From contig OX031068.1 of assembly GCA_943736015.1 (NCBI GenBank), forward strand, positions 28,342,296-28,406,295: a stretch of 64,000 bases of DNA. The letters run 5' to 3'. The notes under the pieces were generated by a model that did not search any database, was not told where the DNA came from, and was given only the letters and a program-made list of their open reading frames with translations. Below are positions 35,116-46,854 of the stretch, piece after piece. The position numbers were made by a program, and so were the translations under genes. Origin of the DNA: Tridacna crocea. Its lineage: Eukaryota > Mollusca > Bivalvia > Cardiida > Cardiidae. The stretch's first letter is position 1; the number at the start of each line of letters is the position of its first letter.

Positions 35116-35619
35116 CTAAAATTCCAAAGCGTTTGAGTCATTTCCAAGCTTCAAACATCCGGGATATTCCGGCAAAAATTTAAGCCGGAACTACTTTGAC
35201 CCAATCTCTTTGGTTTTCTACAGTACCTAAACGCAATGGAGTATTAGTTTATTGGCCATACTAATTTGCGGATTCTATTTACGGACAATATACGCAAGGA
35301 GAATTTTGCGGACAATATAGAACATAGAGGGATTTTGCGGACGAATTGAATATAGGGAAATTATCGCGCTTTAGGCGACGGACATGCTATTTTCACCTAT
35401 AATTCTTTTTTTTACTGATTGTTTATAAATACTTTATACATGAGCTTATATAACGAAAATTGCTTTTAGAGAGTTGAATGTAATTAAAAAAAAAATATGT
35501 AGATCTATTTTTTTTTTCATTTAGAGTCATAAATCTTACTCTTCGTAACATGTAAACTTATTATTACATTTTGAAATTGTGCTTTCTAAATCATAAATGG
35601 TTTCAACGTCTTTGTATTT

Positions 35620-35820
35620 GATAAACATAAATAAATTTAGGAGATGGAAGAAAATCGGCCTTTCATGTTTTGAAAACTACGATTCTAACAACGCAAAGCA
35701 AGTAGATCTATGCATGTATGTGATAAACATTTAAATAAATTTGGAAGATGGAAGAGAATCAGCCTTTCATGGTTTGAAAACGGTGATTCTAACAACGCAA
35801 AGCAGATATGCATCTACGTA
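35620..35820. repeat. Tandem duplication, 102-bp period
   Basis: Two copies starting GATAAACATAAATAAATTTA (35620) and GATAAACATTTAAATAAATT (35722), both with CCTTTCATG and TTCTAACAACGCAAAGCA. An 81-codon ORF overlapping it looks incidental. Confidence 0.85.
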
Positions 35821-36816
35821 TGTATACATTTGTGTCATTCATTTTCTCCCTGCTTTATATTTTTAGAAAAAGAAAACATCAGTTGTCGTTTACACCCAGG
35901 ATTGTTTTGTAAAGATTTAAATACACGAACACACGTTGTTATGTTCTTATTTTAATATGACACATACATCTATTTATGGTAACATTACTTATGGTCCCTG
36001 TTATTTTAATTAATACTATGTCAGGTTCTGGATAGTCTGAGCTAGTTAATAAAACAGCGAACACTATCTATGTGTCTTTATACTTTATTCCTAAATTATC
36101 AATTAACTTAGGATATAACACACGTGCCCAAGGGAAAGAGAGCTATGTGAGTCCTTAATAGCTCACCTGAGCCTTTTTATCATAATAATATGATAATATA
36201 TTCATTTTGAAATCAAAATTTAACTAAGTAAAAATTCTGATTATGTTTTGCAAACCATTGACAAGAAAAATAAGTAGCCTTTAGTATGCATACAAGGTTT
36301 TTCATAGATATAACCCGGAGACTAACTTTTCTTTAACTAATATAGCTCTGTCTGTTTGTCTGTCTGTCTGTCTACCCAACCATCTATCTATCTGCCTTTA
36401 AAACATTTCGGGAAAAGGAGAATATGCTGAGAACTTGAATTAAGGTGGTACCATTCTAATGGAAAACAGCTATTTTCACTATAATATTTTATCCTAAAAA
36501 AGTTGCCATGATTGAAATTGAGTATTATTGTACTACATTGACCAAGCCAATTTCTTCCCATTTTTCCCTTCTAAGAATAATCATTTATAAATCAAGAGCC
36601 ATTCTATTCTCATTACAAAAAGAGATAACAATTACCTCTCTTTTCTGAAAAACTAACAAAATATTAACAAAATTTTAATAATTCCAAGATGGACATCAAA
36701 TGAATTTCTGGTCGGTTAGAAATGTGCAAAAATATTATATCAGTATAAATCCTTATTTATCAAGTAATAAGAAATTTAATTAGATGTTGCGCTAGAAAAG
36801 TAAGGATGGTAATATC
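35821..36816. other. Spacer with one half of a segmental duplication
   Basis: 36165-36400 is copied at 38400-38630; a GTCTGTCT microsatellite lies at 36350-36374. No gene recognised. Confidence 0.5.
36165..36400 (+). repeat. Segmental direct repeat, copy 1
   Basis: Shares AAAAATTCTGATTATGTTTT GCAAACCATTG and GACTAACTTTTCT with 38400-38630. Both copies end in a TCTG microsatellite. Confidence 0.8.
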
Positions 36817-37044
36817 TTAACTCTTTACCAAACAACAAAATTTTGGACTTGTCCAAATTGAAAGCATTTGCAGACAACAAAATGAATGTGAATGAGAAAT
36901 TGAATTTTGATATAGAAGGGGTAGAAAACATTGTTGGAAATGGAGAAAATGCTGGTTACCAGCATTTTCTCCTTTTCCCACAATGTTTTCTAAGACTTCT
37001 TTCTCAGGCTTGTCAAAAGTAGGGATTGTGTGGTAATGGGTTAA
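36817..37044 (-). mobile_element. TTAA-MITE, full length
   Basis: TTAACTCTTTACCAAACAAC to GTGTGGTAATGGGTTAA; clean hairpin. Confidence 0.93.
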
Positions 37045-37159
37045 TTTGTATTGATACTTTGATGCTTTGAATTTGCAAGTCTAAAATATGTTGTGTGAGA
37101 AAGGATTACAGGTATTTTGTAAAATGTTTTACTAGATTATCACCTGATGAACTCCTAAA

Positions 37160-37277
37160 TGAACTTGTACTTTTACTACCAGCACCTGAAGGAGACAGTA
37201 ATTGAAAACATTGTAGGAGAATGAGTAAATGCAGGAAGCCACCCTCTTCTTCTTAGTCCAAAATGTGTTCCATCTCA
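37160..37277 (+). mobile_element. TTAA-MITE, variant remnant
   Basis: AACATTGTAGGAGAATGAGT AAATGCAGG and CCAAAATGTGTTCCATC; the same variant occurs at 40430-40515. Confidence 0.55.
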
Positions 37278-37430
37278 TTAACTCTTTACCTCACAATCCC
37301 GACTTTTAACACCCCTGTGAAAGAAGCCCTTTGAAAACATTGAAGAAATGGAGAAAATGCTGCTGTCCAGCATTTTCTTATTTTTCCACAATGTTTTCTT
37401 CCATTTGAGGTTTTATAGGATAAATTAGCT
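37278..37430 (+). mobile_element. TTAA-MITE, right end truncated
   Basis: TTAACTCTTTACCTCACAAT and hairpin; cut off where the next copy begins. Confidence 0.82.
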
Positions 37431-37655
37431 TAACCCTTTACCACGCAATCCTGATTTTTAACACCTCTGTGAAAGAAGACTTTTGAAAACATTGTGGTAA
37501 AGTGAGAAAATGCTTGTAACCAGCATTTTCTCATTTTTCCACAATGTTTTCTTCCATTCCTAAAACAAGTCTGAATTCTTAAGTCACATTTATTTTGCCA
37601 TCTGCAAATGCTTTCAATGTAGACCAATCTGAAATTTTGTAATTTGGTAAAGAAT
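37430..37655 (+). mobile_element. TTAA-MITE, full length
   Basis: TTAACCCTTTACCACGCAAT to ATTTGGTAAAGAAT; abuts the preceding copy at a shared TTAA. Confidence 0.9.
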
Positions 37656-37790
37656 GAAATAATGATAGATCTATAGCTTAATTGACATATTCAGCCCAGG
37701 GGCAGAATACCATACCATATCATACCATATTGTTAATATACCCTTCCTTTTTCAATGATTAATATAAACAAACAAACTAATAAATGAAAA

Positions 37791-37824
<34 letters not shown>
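37791..37824. repeat. (ATAG)n microsatellite
   Basis: About eight uninterrupted ATAG units, then degenerate copies to about 37856. Confidence 0.95.
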
Positions 37825-37859
37825 TAGGTAGATCGATAGATTTACCAGGTAGATAGATA

Positions 37860-38400
37860 CTAGCCATTTAAATTAGGATTCTTAATCGTAAATAATTACT
37901 GTACCTTTGTGTCTAGTCTATTCATTGCCCCTGTTGAAAGACATTAACGGCAATTTACATTAAGGTTACTTTCATGAGTTTATTATCAGTTCATACCAGA
38001 TTTCAATATAGAGGATGTGAATTTCACTACATTTTGGAAATTTCTTATTTTGGTTTAGATTCCTCAAATTCTGTGAGCTGGTCCATGTTTACATAAATTT
38101 GGGGCGTCTTGCCTTTGGTGTGGGCCAATAGGTCTTCAGTTATGGGCAAGTTGTCTGGGGCCTGGGGGCGATTTTTATATAAGGCAAATTGTCTTGGGGC
38201 CAGTTGTCTCCTGGTGAGTTGTCTGTTATGAGTTGTCTGTTATTCGTTCATAAGGCATCACACTTATCGTTTTTAGCCTAATTGAACTCAGAGCAAATCA
38301 ACCATATCTGAAGCTTCACATGTTGCTCGACACAAAAATATGGATTGTCTGTCTGTAACTCTAAAAAATACCACCACAGGTCTGCAAAAAAATGCAATTA
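37860..38400. other. Spacer with GTCT-rich short repeats
   Basis: Contains GGGGCCTGGGGGCG and repeated AGTTGTCTG near 38145-38240; no gene seen. Confidence 0.35.
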
Positions 38401-38630
38401 ATAGCTTGCCTTAGCCTTTTTTTATCACTGACAGATAATAATATGTTCATTTTTAAATAAGGTTTTAACAGTTTAAAGTAAAAATTCTGATTATGTTTTG
38501 CAAACCATTGGAGGAAAAAGGGGTTGCTTCTAGTTGGCATGCAAGGCTTTTCTTAAACATGAGCCAGCGACTAACTTTTCTACTGAGATGCATCTATCGA
38601 TCTGTATGTCTGTCTGTCTGTCAATCAATC
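38400..38630 (+). repeat. Segmental direct repeat, copy 2
   Basis: Partner of 36165-36400, about 2.2 kb apart in the same orientation, ending in TGTCTGTCTGTCTGTC. Confidence 0.8.
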
Positions 38631-38782
38631 AATTCATTCATTCATTCATTCATTCATTCATTCAATCATTCTTACACCCACTAAACCATCTATCTATCTA
38701 TCTATCTATCCAGCCAACCATCAATCTATCATCCATTCATTTATCCACACATCCATCTGCTCAACCATCCATCCAACCTGTA
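38606..38782. repeat. Compound tetranucleotide microsatellite
   Basis: Successive (TCTG)n, (ATCA)n, (ATTC)n, (ATCT)n and CATCCAT-rich blocks. Two overlapping ORFs rich in Ser, Ile and His come from it. Confidence 0.92.
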
Positions 38783-39968
38783 ATGAGTAAGAGCGGAAAT
38801 CGTGAACGACACACGGTCAAAGGGAGAAAACTCGCATATACATGTGTCCTTACTTATGTTAGAGTTACGTCCCTTGTAGTTAAGGAAACGGCCTAAAATG
38901 GCAAAGACGAAAATGCGGTCCATATGCAAGTTTGTAAACACGAACGGTTTAAAAACGATTTATTCTGCCGGTTTCAGAATTATTTATTACATGATTTTAT
39001 TGAAGAATTCGAAATGTTTAAAGCGCTGAAGAAATCAGGAAATCTGACAGAAAAAAAAGTGGTGAAAAAAGGAATATGGCGTATTTTTTTAACCAGTAGG
39101 TAGTCTCCCTTGTATTTAATCAAACTTGTAAACATAACATCCGCCAAATTTTAAATAGGAAAATACAGGAAATACATGATTATTTTTCGCGACATTGAAC
39201 TAGATAATTCAGGTAATGATACGTCCAATCAAGTTTAATAATTGTTTAATTAGATAGATTACTTGACGATCTCTAAAAATATAGGTAGGTATCTAGATAC
39301 ATATATAGATTAAGGTTCTGTCATATTCAAGGTCGTCTACAAATTTATTTAGGTTTCCATCTGTTTTGAGTTCAATAGATCTAATCGTAACTGGAACGAT
39401 TACGAAAATAACCAGAGCACATCGACGTAAAGATTTCAAGCTTTTGGCTTGTGTCAAAACTTTATCGGCGATTTGATATTCGAATGAAGGTGTGCACTTT
39501 ATGAAATTTCTATCATGTCCGTAAGCTTGTAGGAATCTTTCGATGTATTGAAAGGCGAAATGGATACAAATGAAAAAAAAAATATATCTTCAATATTTAC
39601 TAGACATGTAAAACACGGATAGCATTATTAATTGCGTATTTTATGAAAAGCACGGACTGTCGATTATTCGTCCAGTTACTGTCAAAAGGAGGACGGGGCG
39701 CCGAAACATTAGAATAAGGGAGATCACTCTTCATTAATTTCTATTTAAGAAAGGAGTTTTCTCCCTTCGACCGTTAAATTAAGAAAGATTTTCATCGTGC
39801 ACTTCCTTGTATTGTTTGATCAGCAAAATACTCAAAACATTAGGCCATTTGTGAAATTAATGTGACAAAAGGAGAAATTATTAATAATGAACAATTACCG
39901 GCAATTGTTTTTGTATCTGTTTTTGCATATTATCAGCAGGTAGTTACACCAATCTAAATTGTTTAAAA
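38783..39968. other. Spacer without recognised gene
   Basis: AT-rich. Motifs such as GGGAGATCACTC and TTCTCCCTTCGACCG near 39718-39775 are not assignable. Confidence 0.35.
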
Positions 39969-40200
39969 TTAACCCTTTAGTACCAGACAAGCCCTGGTTT
40001 TTATGACCCTGAGGGAGTAGCCTTCTGAAAACATTGTAGGAAAATGAGAAAATGCTTGTAACCAGCATTTTCTCCTTTATCTACAATGTTTTCTACTCTT
40101 CTAGGGTAAAGTGTCAATTTGTGAGACAGGTTTATTTTGTCATCTGCAAATGCTTTCAATTTGGACAAGTCTAAAGTTTTGCCATTTGGTAAAGAGTTAA
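39969..40200 (+). mobile_element. TTAA-MITE, full length
   Basis: TTAACCCTTTAGTACCAGAC to CATTTGGTAAAGAGTTAA; hairpin arms partly mismatched. Confidence 0.9.
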
Positions 40201-40212
40201 GTAATAGAAATT

Positions 40213-40350
40213 TATCTTTTTACCATGCATTCCTAAGTTTTAATGACATAAAAAGAGCCATCTTAAAAACATTGCAGGAAAAGGAGAAAATGCTGGTATT
40301 CAGTATTTTCTCCTTTTCCTAAAATATGTTTCTATCCTTTAATACGGTTA
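40213..40350 (+). mobile_element. TTAA-MITE, right end missing
   Basis: TTTTACCATGCATTCC start and hairpin with tip GGTATTCAG. Confidence 0.7.
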
Positions 40351-40379
40351 TTGGTATTTGCTGAAAATGTTTTATAACT

Positions 40380-40515
40380 TAACTATTTCCCTAACAAATC
40401 TGTATTTTTATTTCCATGAAGGAGAAAGTTACAGACAACATTGTAGGAGAATGAGTAAATGCAGGTAACCAGCCTCTTCTTTGTGGTCCCAAATGTGTTC
40501 CATCACATTACAGAC
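40380..40515 (+). mobile_element. TTAA-MITE, variant remnant
   Basis: ACATTGTAGGAGAATGAGTA and CCCAAATGTGTTCCATC; sister of 37160-37277. Confidence 0.55.
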
Positions 40516-41610
40516 AAATCTTAACCATTCTACTCCAGTAAGACATACATGTGTCTGTATATATACTGTCAATTTGGGCAAGTCTACAGTTGTATTAAAG
40601 ATGTTCTATGATCATAGGATCTAACTGTCTACTATTTTTGTGATACAGTTGGGCAAAAGGACACTTAACCCTTAGGCTGCTAAGCATGACTCACTAACCT
40701 TTTGCAGACAGCTTAGGCCAAAAAAAAAACCTTTTTGTGTTTAGGGTTTTCCTACCCTACCTGGAAAATGCTGCCAACCCTAAACTTTTTCACCATGATT
40801 GAAAAAAAAAAATTATCAGTTGGGTGTGATTTCATTATATATTCTTTTTAGGAAGTTTTTGTGGGAAAAAAATAAATCACTACCTACCCTACCTACAGTA
40901 TCTCGGGCTGAAAATGTAAACATAGTTTTTTTTTTGTTAAGCCTTAGATCAGGATCAGACTGCATGTTCAGTTCTTGGATCTACACTTTCTGATATGGGT
41001 GTCCATGTATTATTCCCCAAAACATTACTTTGAAACAGCAATATTTGGGTTTTTACGATAGATTTGACAATTTTGTATTAGCTATTTGGCAGGATGAGGG
41101 TAAAATGTAAATAAGAAATGCTCTGTGAAAACAGGGTTTGTGCATTCTTTAGAATGGACTGATCAAGATCAAAATGCACAGTCAATGCAGGCTGACCTAG
41201 TTATTTCCTTTTTCTTTTGCTATTGGTTAATTTTCTGCGTGTCAAACAACCAATTTACCTCAAGGTTCCTTTGGTTGTTAGACAGAATTGATTTTATGGG
41301 TCCATTTTGATGGGACAATGCGCTTGGTAAAATACATCACACATTTAACTCCCTTATGCCAGCAAAGAACTCAAATGGATTTGATCCATTTTCCATGTGT
41401 AGAGCATCATTCTTATTGATGTAGCACACTTACCTTTGCGCCCATTCTCAATAAAACGGAACATTCAATGTTCCATTGTTTATCATGAATATCTTTGCTT
41501 ATTCCTACAAGTATTAGTCATTTGCAGGAAGATATCAATTGGGTACATTGAGACAGATAAAATTTTCTGAGAAATTTGTATTAATTTTCGCATGTGGTCA
41601 CCATTTTAGT
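40516..41610. other. Spacer with dispersed AGATCAGACTGC repeat
   Basis: 40945-40995 carries GATCAGGATCAGACTGC and TTGGATCTACAC. No convincing exon found. Confidence 0.4.
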
Positions 41611-41618
41611 CCCAAAAT

Positions 41619-43748
41619 GAAACATACGTTACTGTCTCCATTTCAATTTTTCAATTTCAAGCTTGTACCCAGACGACCAAAAGATTGAAATACTTAATAC
41701 AATTTGTCTGAGGCAAAGTTTGTTGTGTCAGGTTTGTAACACTATGCCTAGATTCATATTTACCCATACCTGGTCGGTTTGATTCATTTTTATTTAATGT
41801 TGCCAAATTCTGAAAAATAAAATTTGCCTATAATCGGATGTACCGCCTACCTCCGCATCAAGATACAATAAGGTTTATACTAAAAATTACACACTTAAAC
41901 AACAATTAAACAACACAGTATATAATCACCATCAAGAAATAATATCAGACTACTTGTCATAATCTTTAATTTCAAGAAAAATGAGCATTTATTTGAAGGA
42001 CCCGTTTTTTTCAATATCAAATTGAAACAAACGTTACCATGGTTTTATGCAAAACTATTGTAGGAATATAGCTGTAAAAAATCACATGTATCAGTGAATA
42101 GTCTATTATTATAATACATTAAAATTGCCTTAAACATGTAGAACAAGACGTTGTCAGAACACCTCCAAAGTCTGAATGAAACATACGTGACGAAACATAC
42201 GTGACTGTTAAAAAATTCTTTTCATTTTCTAGATGATGGTGAACTTATCATAAAGATAACTTTGTCATTCTTTTATTTCTGATGATGTGATATGACATCA
42301 CTATTAACGATTTTGACATGTTCTGCTGTTGAAAAAGGTCTAATTTTTCTGTTGATTTTGTGAATTTCATCAGGGCATTGTATATGTCAGGTGAGATTGC
42401 TCTTACAAGACTATTTTTTTCATTGTTCATATGTGGCCGATGATTTTTCACTATAAGTAGTTGATGAATATTTTCTGGAACACAGTAAATACGTACCCAT
42501 TATTTCTCGTACTTTTTGTACGGCATCCAAACACACTGAAACATACGTTACAAAAGGTAACGTATGTTTCACATTGAAAACATTCTATTTTAAGCTCTAG
42601 TAATTCACTTTGGTCAGGAAATTGATACATAAATAGATGTTTAGATACAAATTTAACAGTTTTAGAAAATGTTTACATACAAAGTGTATTTTTTTTTACA
42701 GAAGGACAGAAAAATCTCTCTTTTTCTAGAATTATAATATGAAAACTATTATAACTCAACATAATATTAGTCTTTCAACAGAAAATCGAAAATTTGATTT
42801 TAATTGTTAGAAATATCGTTAATTAAAGACAATATCATAGATATTTTCAAATCAAGATATATCTATTGGGAAAGAGAAAGCTTCTATTTAAAAGAATCTG
42901 GTAAAATGTGCGATTCTTTGAATGTCTTTGAAAACAAAACAGAAAGTATGGAAAGGACTGACACCCCGTCATCTTCAATCCAATCATATGCTAAAGCAGA
43001 TTACATTGCTGCTAACTCTGAAAGGAGCTGGTATGATGATCTGATTCTAAAGGTTGACAACAATAGCGATGGTTTTGACTACAACGTTATACTTTTATGC
43101 AAAGAAAAAAGGATTTTTTTTCAACTTGATCAATTTATGACAGGTAACATAAGCAACCTTTAGATATCTGGTTTTTCTAAACATGCGTTATCTAATTTGC
43201 GTGAATTGACAGCCTGCCATTCTCAAAGCAAGAACACGGTGTTACATTTTTTAAGGAAAAAATGGAATGAAAAACCTTTTGAATAACCAAATTTAAAACA
43301 ATTACTGACATGTGCATGTTTGATTACAAGAAATGACTATAAACACTTTCGGATGTTTGTTTGAAACTTACGTTAACATGTAGCGCCTGCACAGTGTTGA
43401 CTTATAATCAATAGTCTGATAAAGAACATTGTTGACATTTTGTTTTAAATATTTAAAGTTGGCATCAATGTTGCAGTTCTTATTAAGAATGAAAGATTAG
43501 ATGCCAAAATTATAGTTGGAAAATGAGCGAAATCTAAGTTTGACAATATTTTGAAGTTTTTTTAAAAAAAAATCTAATGTAGAATGTTATTACTTCAAAT
43601 AAAAAAGTAAGTTCTTTGTTTAACTGTATCATTTTTGCGTTATCGGAGTCTTTTTGTGCTGAAAAGATATCCCTATCTATATAGTCCTGGAACCTGTTTA
43701 GTAATTTTACAAAAGAAACACATAAGTAGTCAAGGAAACATACGTTAC
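41619..43748. repeat. Domain with eight scattered GAAACATACGTTAC motifs
   Basis: Copies at 41619-41632, 42024-42037 (variant), 42178-42191 and 42192-42205 (GTGAC variants, back to back), 42538-42551, 42557-42570 (inverted), 43363-43376 (variant) and 43735-43748. The 42538-42570 pair forms a perfect 14-bp inverted repeat with a 5-bp spacer. Free of MITEs. Function unknown. Confidence 0.75.
42804..43163 (+). CDS. Unidentified 119-codon ORF, possible exon or element gene fragment
   Basis: Open from 42804 to TAG at 43161-43163 with no visible tandem repeat or MITE inside. The second half (ADYIAANSERSWYDDLILKV) has a mixed, protein-like composition, and a donor-like CAG/GTAACAT occurs at 43143 after FMTG. 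Its WYDDLILKVD core vaguely recalls a module of uncharacterised invertebrate proteins (DW.Y.G.ILEVD pattern), but I cannot name it. It sits in the centre of the GAAACATACGTTAC domain. It could be a decayed element gene, an exon, or chance. I make no functional claim. Confidence 0.3.
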   Translation: MLEISLIKDNIIDIFKSRYIYWERESFYLKESGKMCDSLNVFENKTESMERTDTPSSSIQSYAKADYIAANSERSWYDDLILKVDNNSDGFDYNVILLCKEKRIFFQLDQFMTGNISNL

Positions 43749-43968
43749 CAACGAAAAAGGGTATCCTAAATGAATCATATTTTTTTCCGAAATGGAGTTA
43801 ATGATGTTCGCAGTATTTTGGGAAATCATTCTACATAGGTGTATCTTTGAAAGAGGATGTATATTTCTCAAATTTGCAGATGTCATTTTTTCGATTTTTC
43901 TTGTCCCTGAATGTCCCTGAATGTTCCGTTTTATTGAGAATGGGCATTTTGTTAGAAAACTGGGGCTT

Positions 43969-44517
43969 TAGTGGATGGCATAGATAAATACATAAAGTGG
44001 ATGGCATAGATAAATACATAAATACATGTATATAGAGTAAAGTGGATGGCATTATGAATACATGTACATAAATACATAGAGTAAAGTGGACGGCATACAT
44101 AAATACATAAATACATAGAGTAAATTGGACGGCATTGTAAATACATGTACATAGAGTAAAGTGGACAGCATTATAAATACATAAATACATAGAGTAAAGT
44201 GGACTGCATAGATAAATACATAAATACATAGAGTAAAGTGGACGGCATTATAAATACATAAATACATAGAGTAAAGTGGATGGCATTATAAAAACATGTA
44301 CATAAATACATAGAGTAAAGTGGACGGCATAGATAAATACATAGAGTAAAGTGGACGGCATAGATAAATACATAAATACATAAAGTGGACGGCATAGATC
44401 AATACATAAATACATAGAGTAAAGTGGATGGCATTATAAATACATAGAGTAAAGTGGATGGCATAGATGAATACATAAAAACATAGAGTAAAGTGGATGG
44501 CATAGATAAATACATAG
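43969..44517. repeat. Minisatellite, GGAYGGCAT / AAATACATAGAGTAAAGT unit
   Basis: About 15 irregular copies of a 28-43 bp unit, with variable numbers of the AAATACAT sub-repeat. The minus strand lacks stops over long stretches in more than one frame, so overlapping Tyr/Ile/Cys/Met-rich ORFs arise; these are not genes. Confidence 0.95.
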
Positions 44518-44714
44518 ATCAAGATCAGATATCACAGAACACAGTCATACTGTCATCTTGAATCAATACTGTGTTCTTGTTTACTCAAGCATAATTGTAT
44601 ATACTTCATTTACCCTGACCCTACTGAAAATTATTTGCATTAATTAATTTTCTATTTTTACTATTTTTCTATTTTTTCTATTTTTACCTTCGGCATAGCT
44701 CATTGCATGTTCGG

Positions 44715-44900
44715 AATGGTCTTGGGAAATATTTTGGGAAAAGGAGAAAAAGGCTGGTAACCGACATTTTCTCCTTTTCGTACAGTGTTTTCTTCCCTTC
44801 CAAAATTAAATTTCAATTTTACAGTCACTTCTATTTTGTAGTCTGCAAATGCTTTCAATTTGGACCAGTCTAAAATGTTGTCATTTGGTAAAGAATTAAT
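44715..44900 (+). mobile_element. TTAA-MITE, left end missing
   Basis: Hairpin from TTTTGGGAAAAGG, then GTCTGCAAATGCTTTCAATTT and ATTTGGTAAAGAATTAA. Confidence 0.85.
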
Positions 44901-44964
44901 CTACTAGATAAGTTAATTGAAAATTTCAAGTCAAGAATATAAAAAAGCAAGCAAATTGCAAGTT

Positions 44965-46377
44965 TTTATACCCCTGCAAAACGAATGTTTTAGGGGGTAT
45001 ACTGGAATCAGCCTGTCTGTATGTGTGTCCGTCAGACCGTGTGTCCGTCTGTATACAAAATACCAGTTGACACTCTAGCATCTAAAATTAATGGCCAATC
45101 AGCACCAAACTTGGTCAAAACATATATGACTATAAGATCCTGGATGAATTTGATTATGGGTCTTATTTGACTGCAAAAACTGGGAGTTATTTGCCCTTCA
45201 AATAGAAAAATTGCTATATTTGACTTTGTTTCTACTCTAGCATCTACATTTATAAACCAATCTTCACCAAACTCGGACAAAATATATATGACCATAAGAT
45301 CTCGAATGAGTCTGACTATTGGTCTAATTGGACTAGAACAAATAGAATTACTTGCCACTGAATTAGAAAAATTGCTATATTTCACTTTTTTACACTGTAG
45401 CATCTACAAATATCAACCTAAGAGCACCAAAAATTTTTCAAAATATACATGATTATAACATCATGGATATGTTTGATTATGGGTCTAATACAATCCAAAG
45501 GACATGAGTTATTTGCCCTTAAATTAGAAAGTTCTTTAGAATAGTGCTTTAGTCAGAGCATAACGTTGTCATCTCCAGTATGATTGACTTGAAACTTGGC
45601 ATTTAAATTCTTTGCAATAATACGGATTGAAGATTGAAAGGACTATAACTCTACCTCATACTGTCTATGAGTTATTATCCTTTGATTCTCATTTTTACCG
45701 CATTTTCTGCTCATCTGCAATATGACTTTGTCATCTCCAGCCTGTACATCTTCAAATTTGGTATGCATGACTGTTGAAAAATTACAGAGCACAGTGCTCA
45801 AGAACCATAATTCTTCCTAGTACAAATTTCGAGTTATTCCCCCTCTCACCTTCATTTTATAGCATTTCTTGCCTGTCCGGAGCAAAACTTTGTCATCGTA
45901 AGTAGGAATGACTTGAAATCTGGTATGCTTACCGGTATTTGTTGCAATATTTGAAAGTGCTGTTCACAAGAATTGTAACTCTACCTCATATTGTCTTTGA
46001 CTTATTTCCCTTTGAATGTCATTTTTACAGCACTTAGTGCTTGTCTAGTATATAACTTTGTCATCTCAAGTCAGAATTGATGAATGAATGAATGTTGTTT
46101 TATGGTGCATCGACAGCTTTGGTCATTTAGCATGCATATCTGTGTTAAAAGATAATAAAAGTAGAGTTGTTTAAACTGAATAAAGTTTGAATACCTCAAG
46201 TCGGAAGGACTTCAAACATGGTATGCATGTTTGTTGCAATATTAACGAGTACAGTGTGCAAGAACATTAACTGTATTTAGCAATCATCTGTGTGACTGTA
46301 CAAAATACTACTAACTGTCTGTTACTGTCAAAGAGCTGGTGGGGGCATTTAGTCACATTCAGCGAAAGCTCTAGTTT
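44965..46377 (+). mobile_element. Pearl-like element P6
   Basis: Starts with hairpin TATACCCCTGCAAAACGAAT GTTTTAGGGGGTATA, then TGTGTCCGTCAGACCGTGTG. Core monomers of about 160 bp in two types (ATATATGACTATAAGATC type, and AGTTATTTCCCTTTGA type). Right end GGTGGGGGCATTTAGTCAC and AGCTCTAG. Split by the retroposon at 46077-46194. A 123-codon minus-strand ORF is monomer read-through. Confidence 0.72.
46077..46194 (-). mobile_element. Short retroposon insertion with 12-bp target duplication
   Basis: 118 bp between CTCAAGTCAGAA (46065-46076) and CTCAAGTCGGAA (46195-46206). The left edge has GATGAATGAATGAATG, i.e. an (ATTC)n tail on the minus strand, preceded by a SINE-like TGCACCATAAAACAAC body. 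Confidence 0.75.
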
Positions 46378-46394
46378 TTCAGCGAAATATCTCC

Positions 46395-46495
46395 TCATTG
46401 GACATTGTAGATCAAAGATCAGAAGACTGCAAGTTCTGTGCAGTCTGATCTTGATATACACTGCCTGCAAAAGCACCTTGAAACGCACTTTGTAG
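46395..46495. repeat. Dispersed AGTCTGATC palindromic repeat
   Basis: GATCAGAAGACTGC and GTGCAGTCTGATCTTGATAT form a quasi-palindrome, followed by ACACTGCCTGCAAAAGCACC. Confidence 0.6.
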
Positions 46496-46620
46496 GCTAA
46501 ATTGCATACCTATCTATATACATACCTCTCTGTTTATATATTTACTTACCAAATAATAGTTGGAGTTCAAGTTGTATGCCTACCGGTACGTCGGTATTCA
46601 TTATTAAGGTCTGGATCAGG

Positions 46621-46849
46621 TTAACCCTTTCCCAAACGACAAATTTTTGGACTAGACCAAATTGAAAGCATTTGCAGACGACAATTCAACTCTTGCTGGA
46701 AAGATGATTTCTGTCTACGATAGGGTAGAAAACATTGTGGGAAAAGGAGAAAATGCTGGTTACCAGCATTTTCTCCTTTTCCCACAATGTTTTCAAAAGG
46801 CTACTCTTCCAGACCCGTAAAAATCAGGGATTGTTTGGGAAAGGGTTAA
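46621..46849 (-). mobile_element. TTAA-MITE, full length (CCCAAAC subtype), perfect hairpin
   Basis: TTAACCCTTTCCCAAACGAC to TTTGGGAAAGGGTTAA. The hairpin at about 46731-46797 has 33-bp arms around a single central T. Confidence 0.96.
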
Positions 46850-46854
46850 GTCAT

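Noticed and set aside
43831-44522. Overlapping Tyr/Cys/Met-rich minus-strand ORFs as a structural protein gene
   Set aside because: Minisatellite without stops in several frames; no start context or flanking exon structure.
45032-45403. 123-codon minus-strand ORF as a protein gene
   Set aside because: It is a read-through of two tandem monomers of P6; the two halves of the peptide repeat each other.
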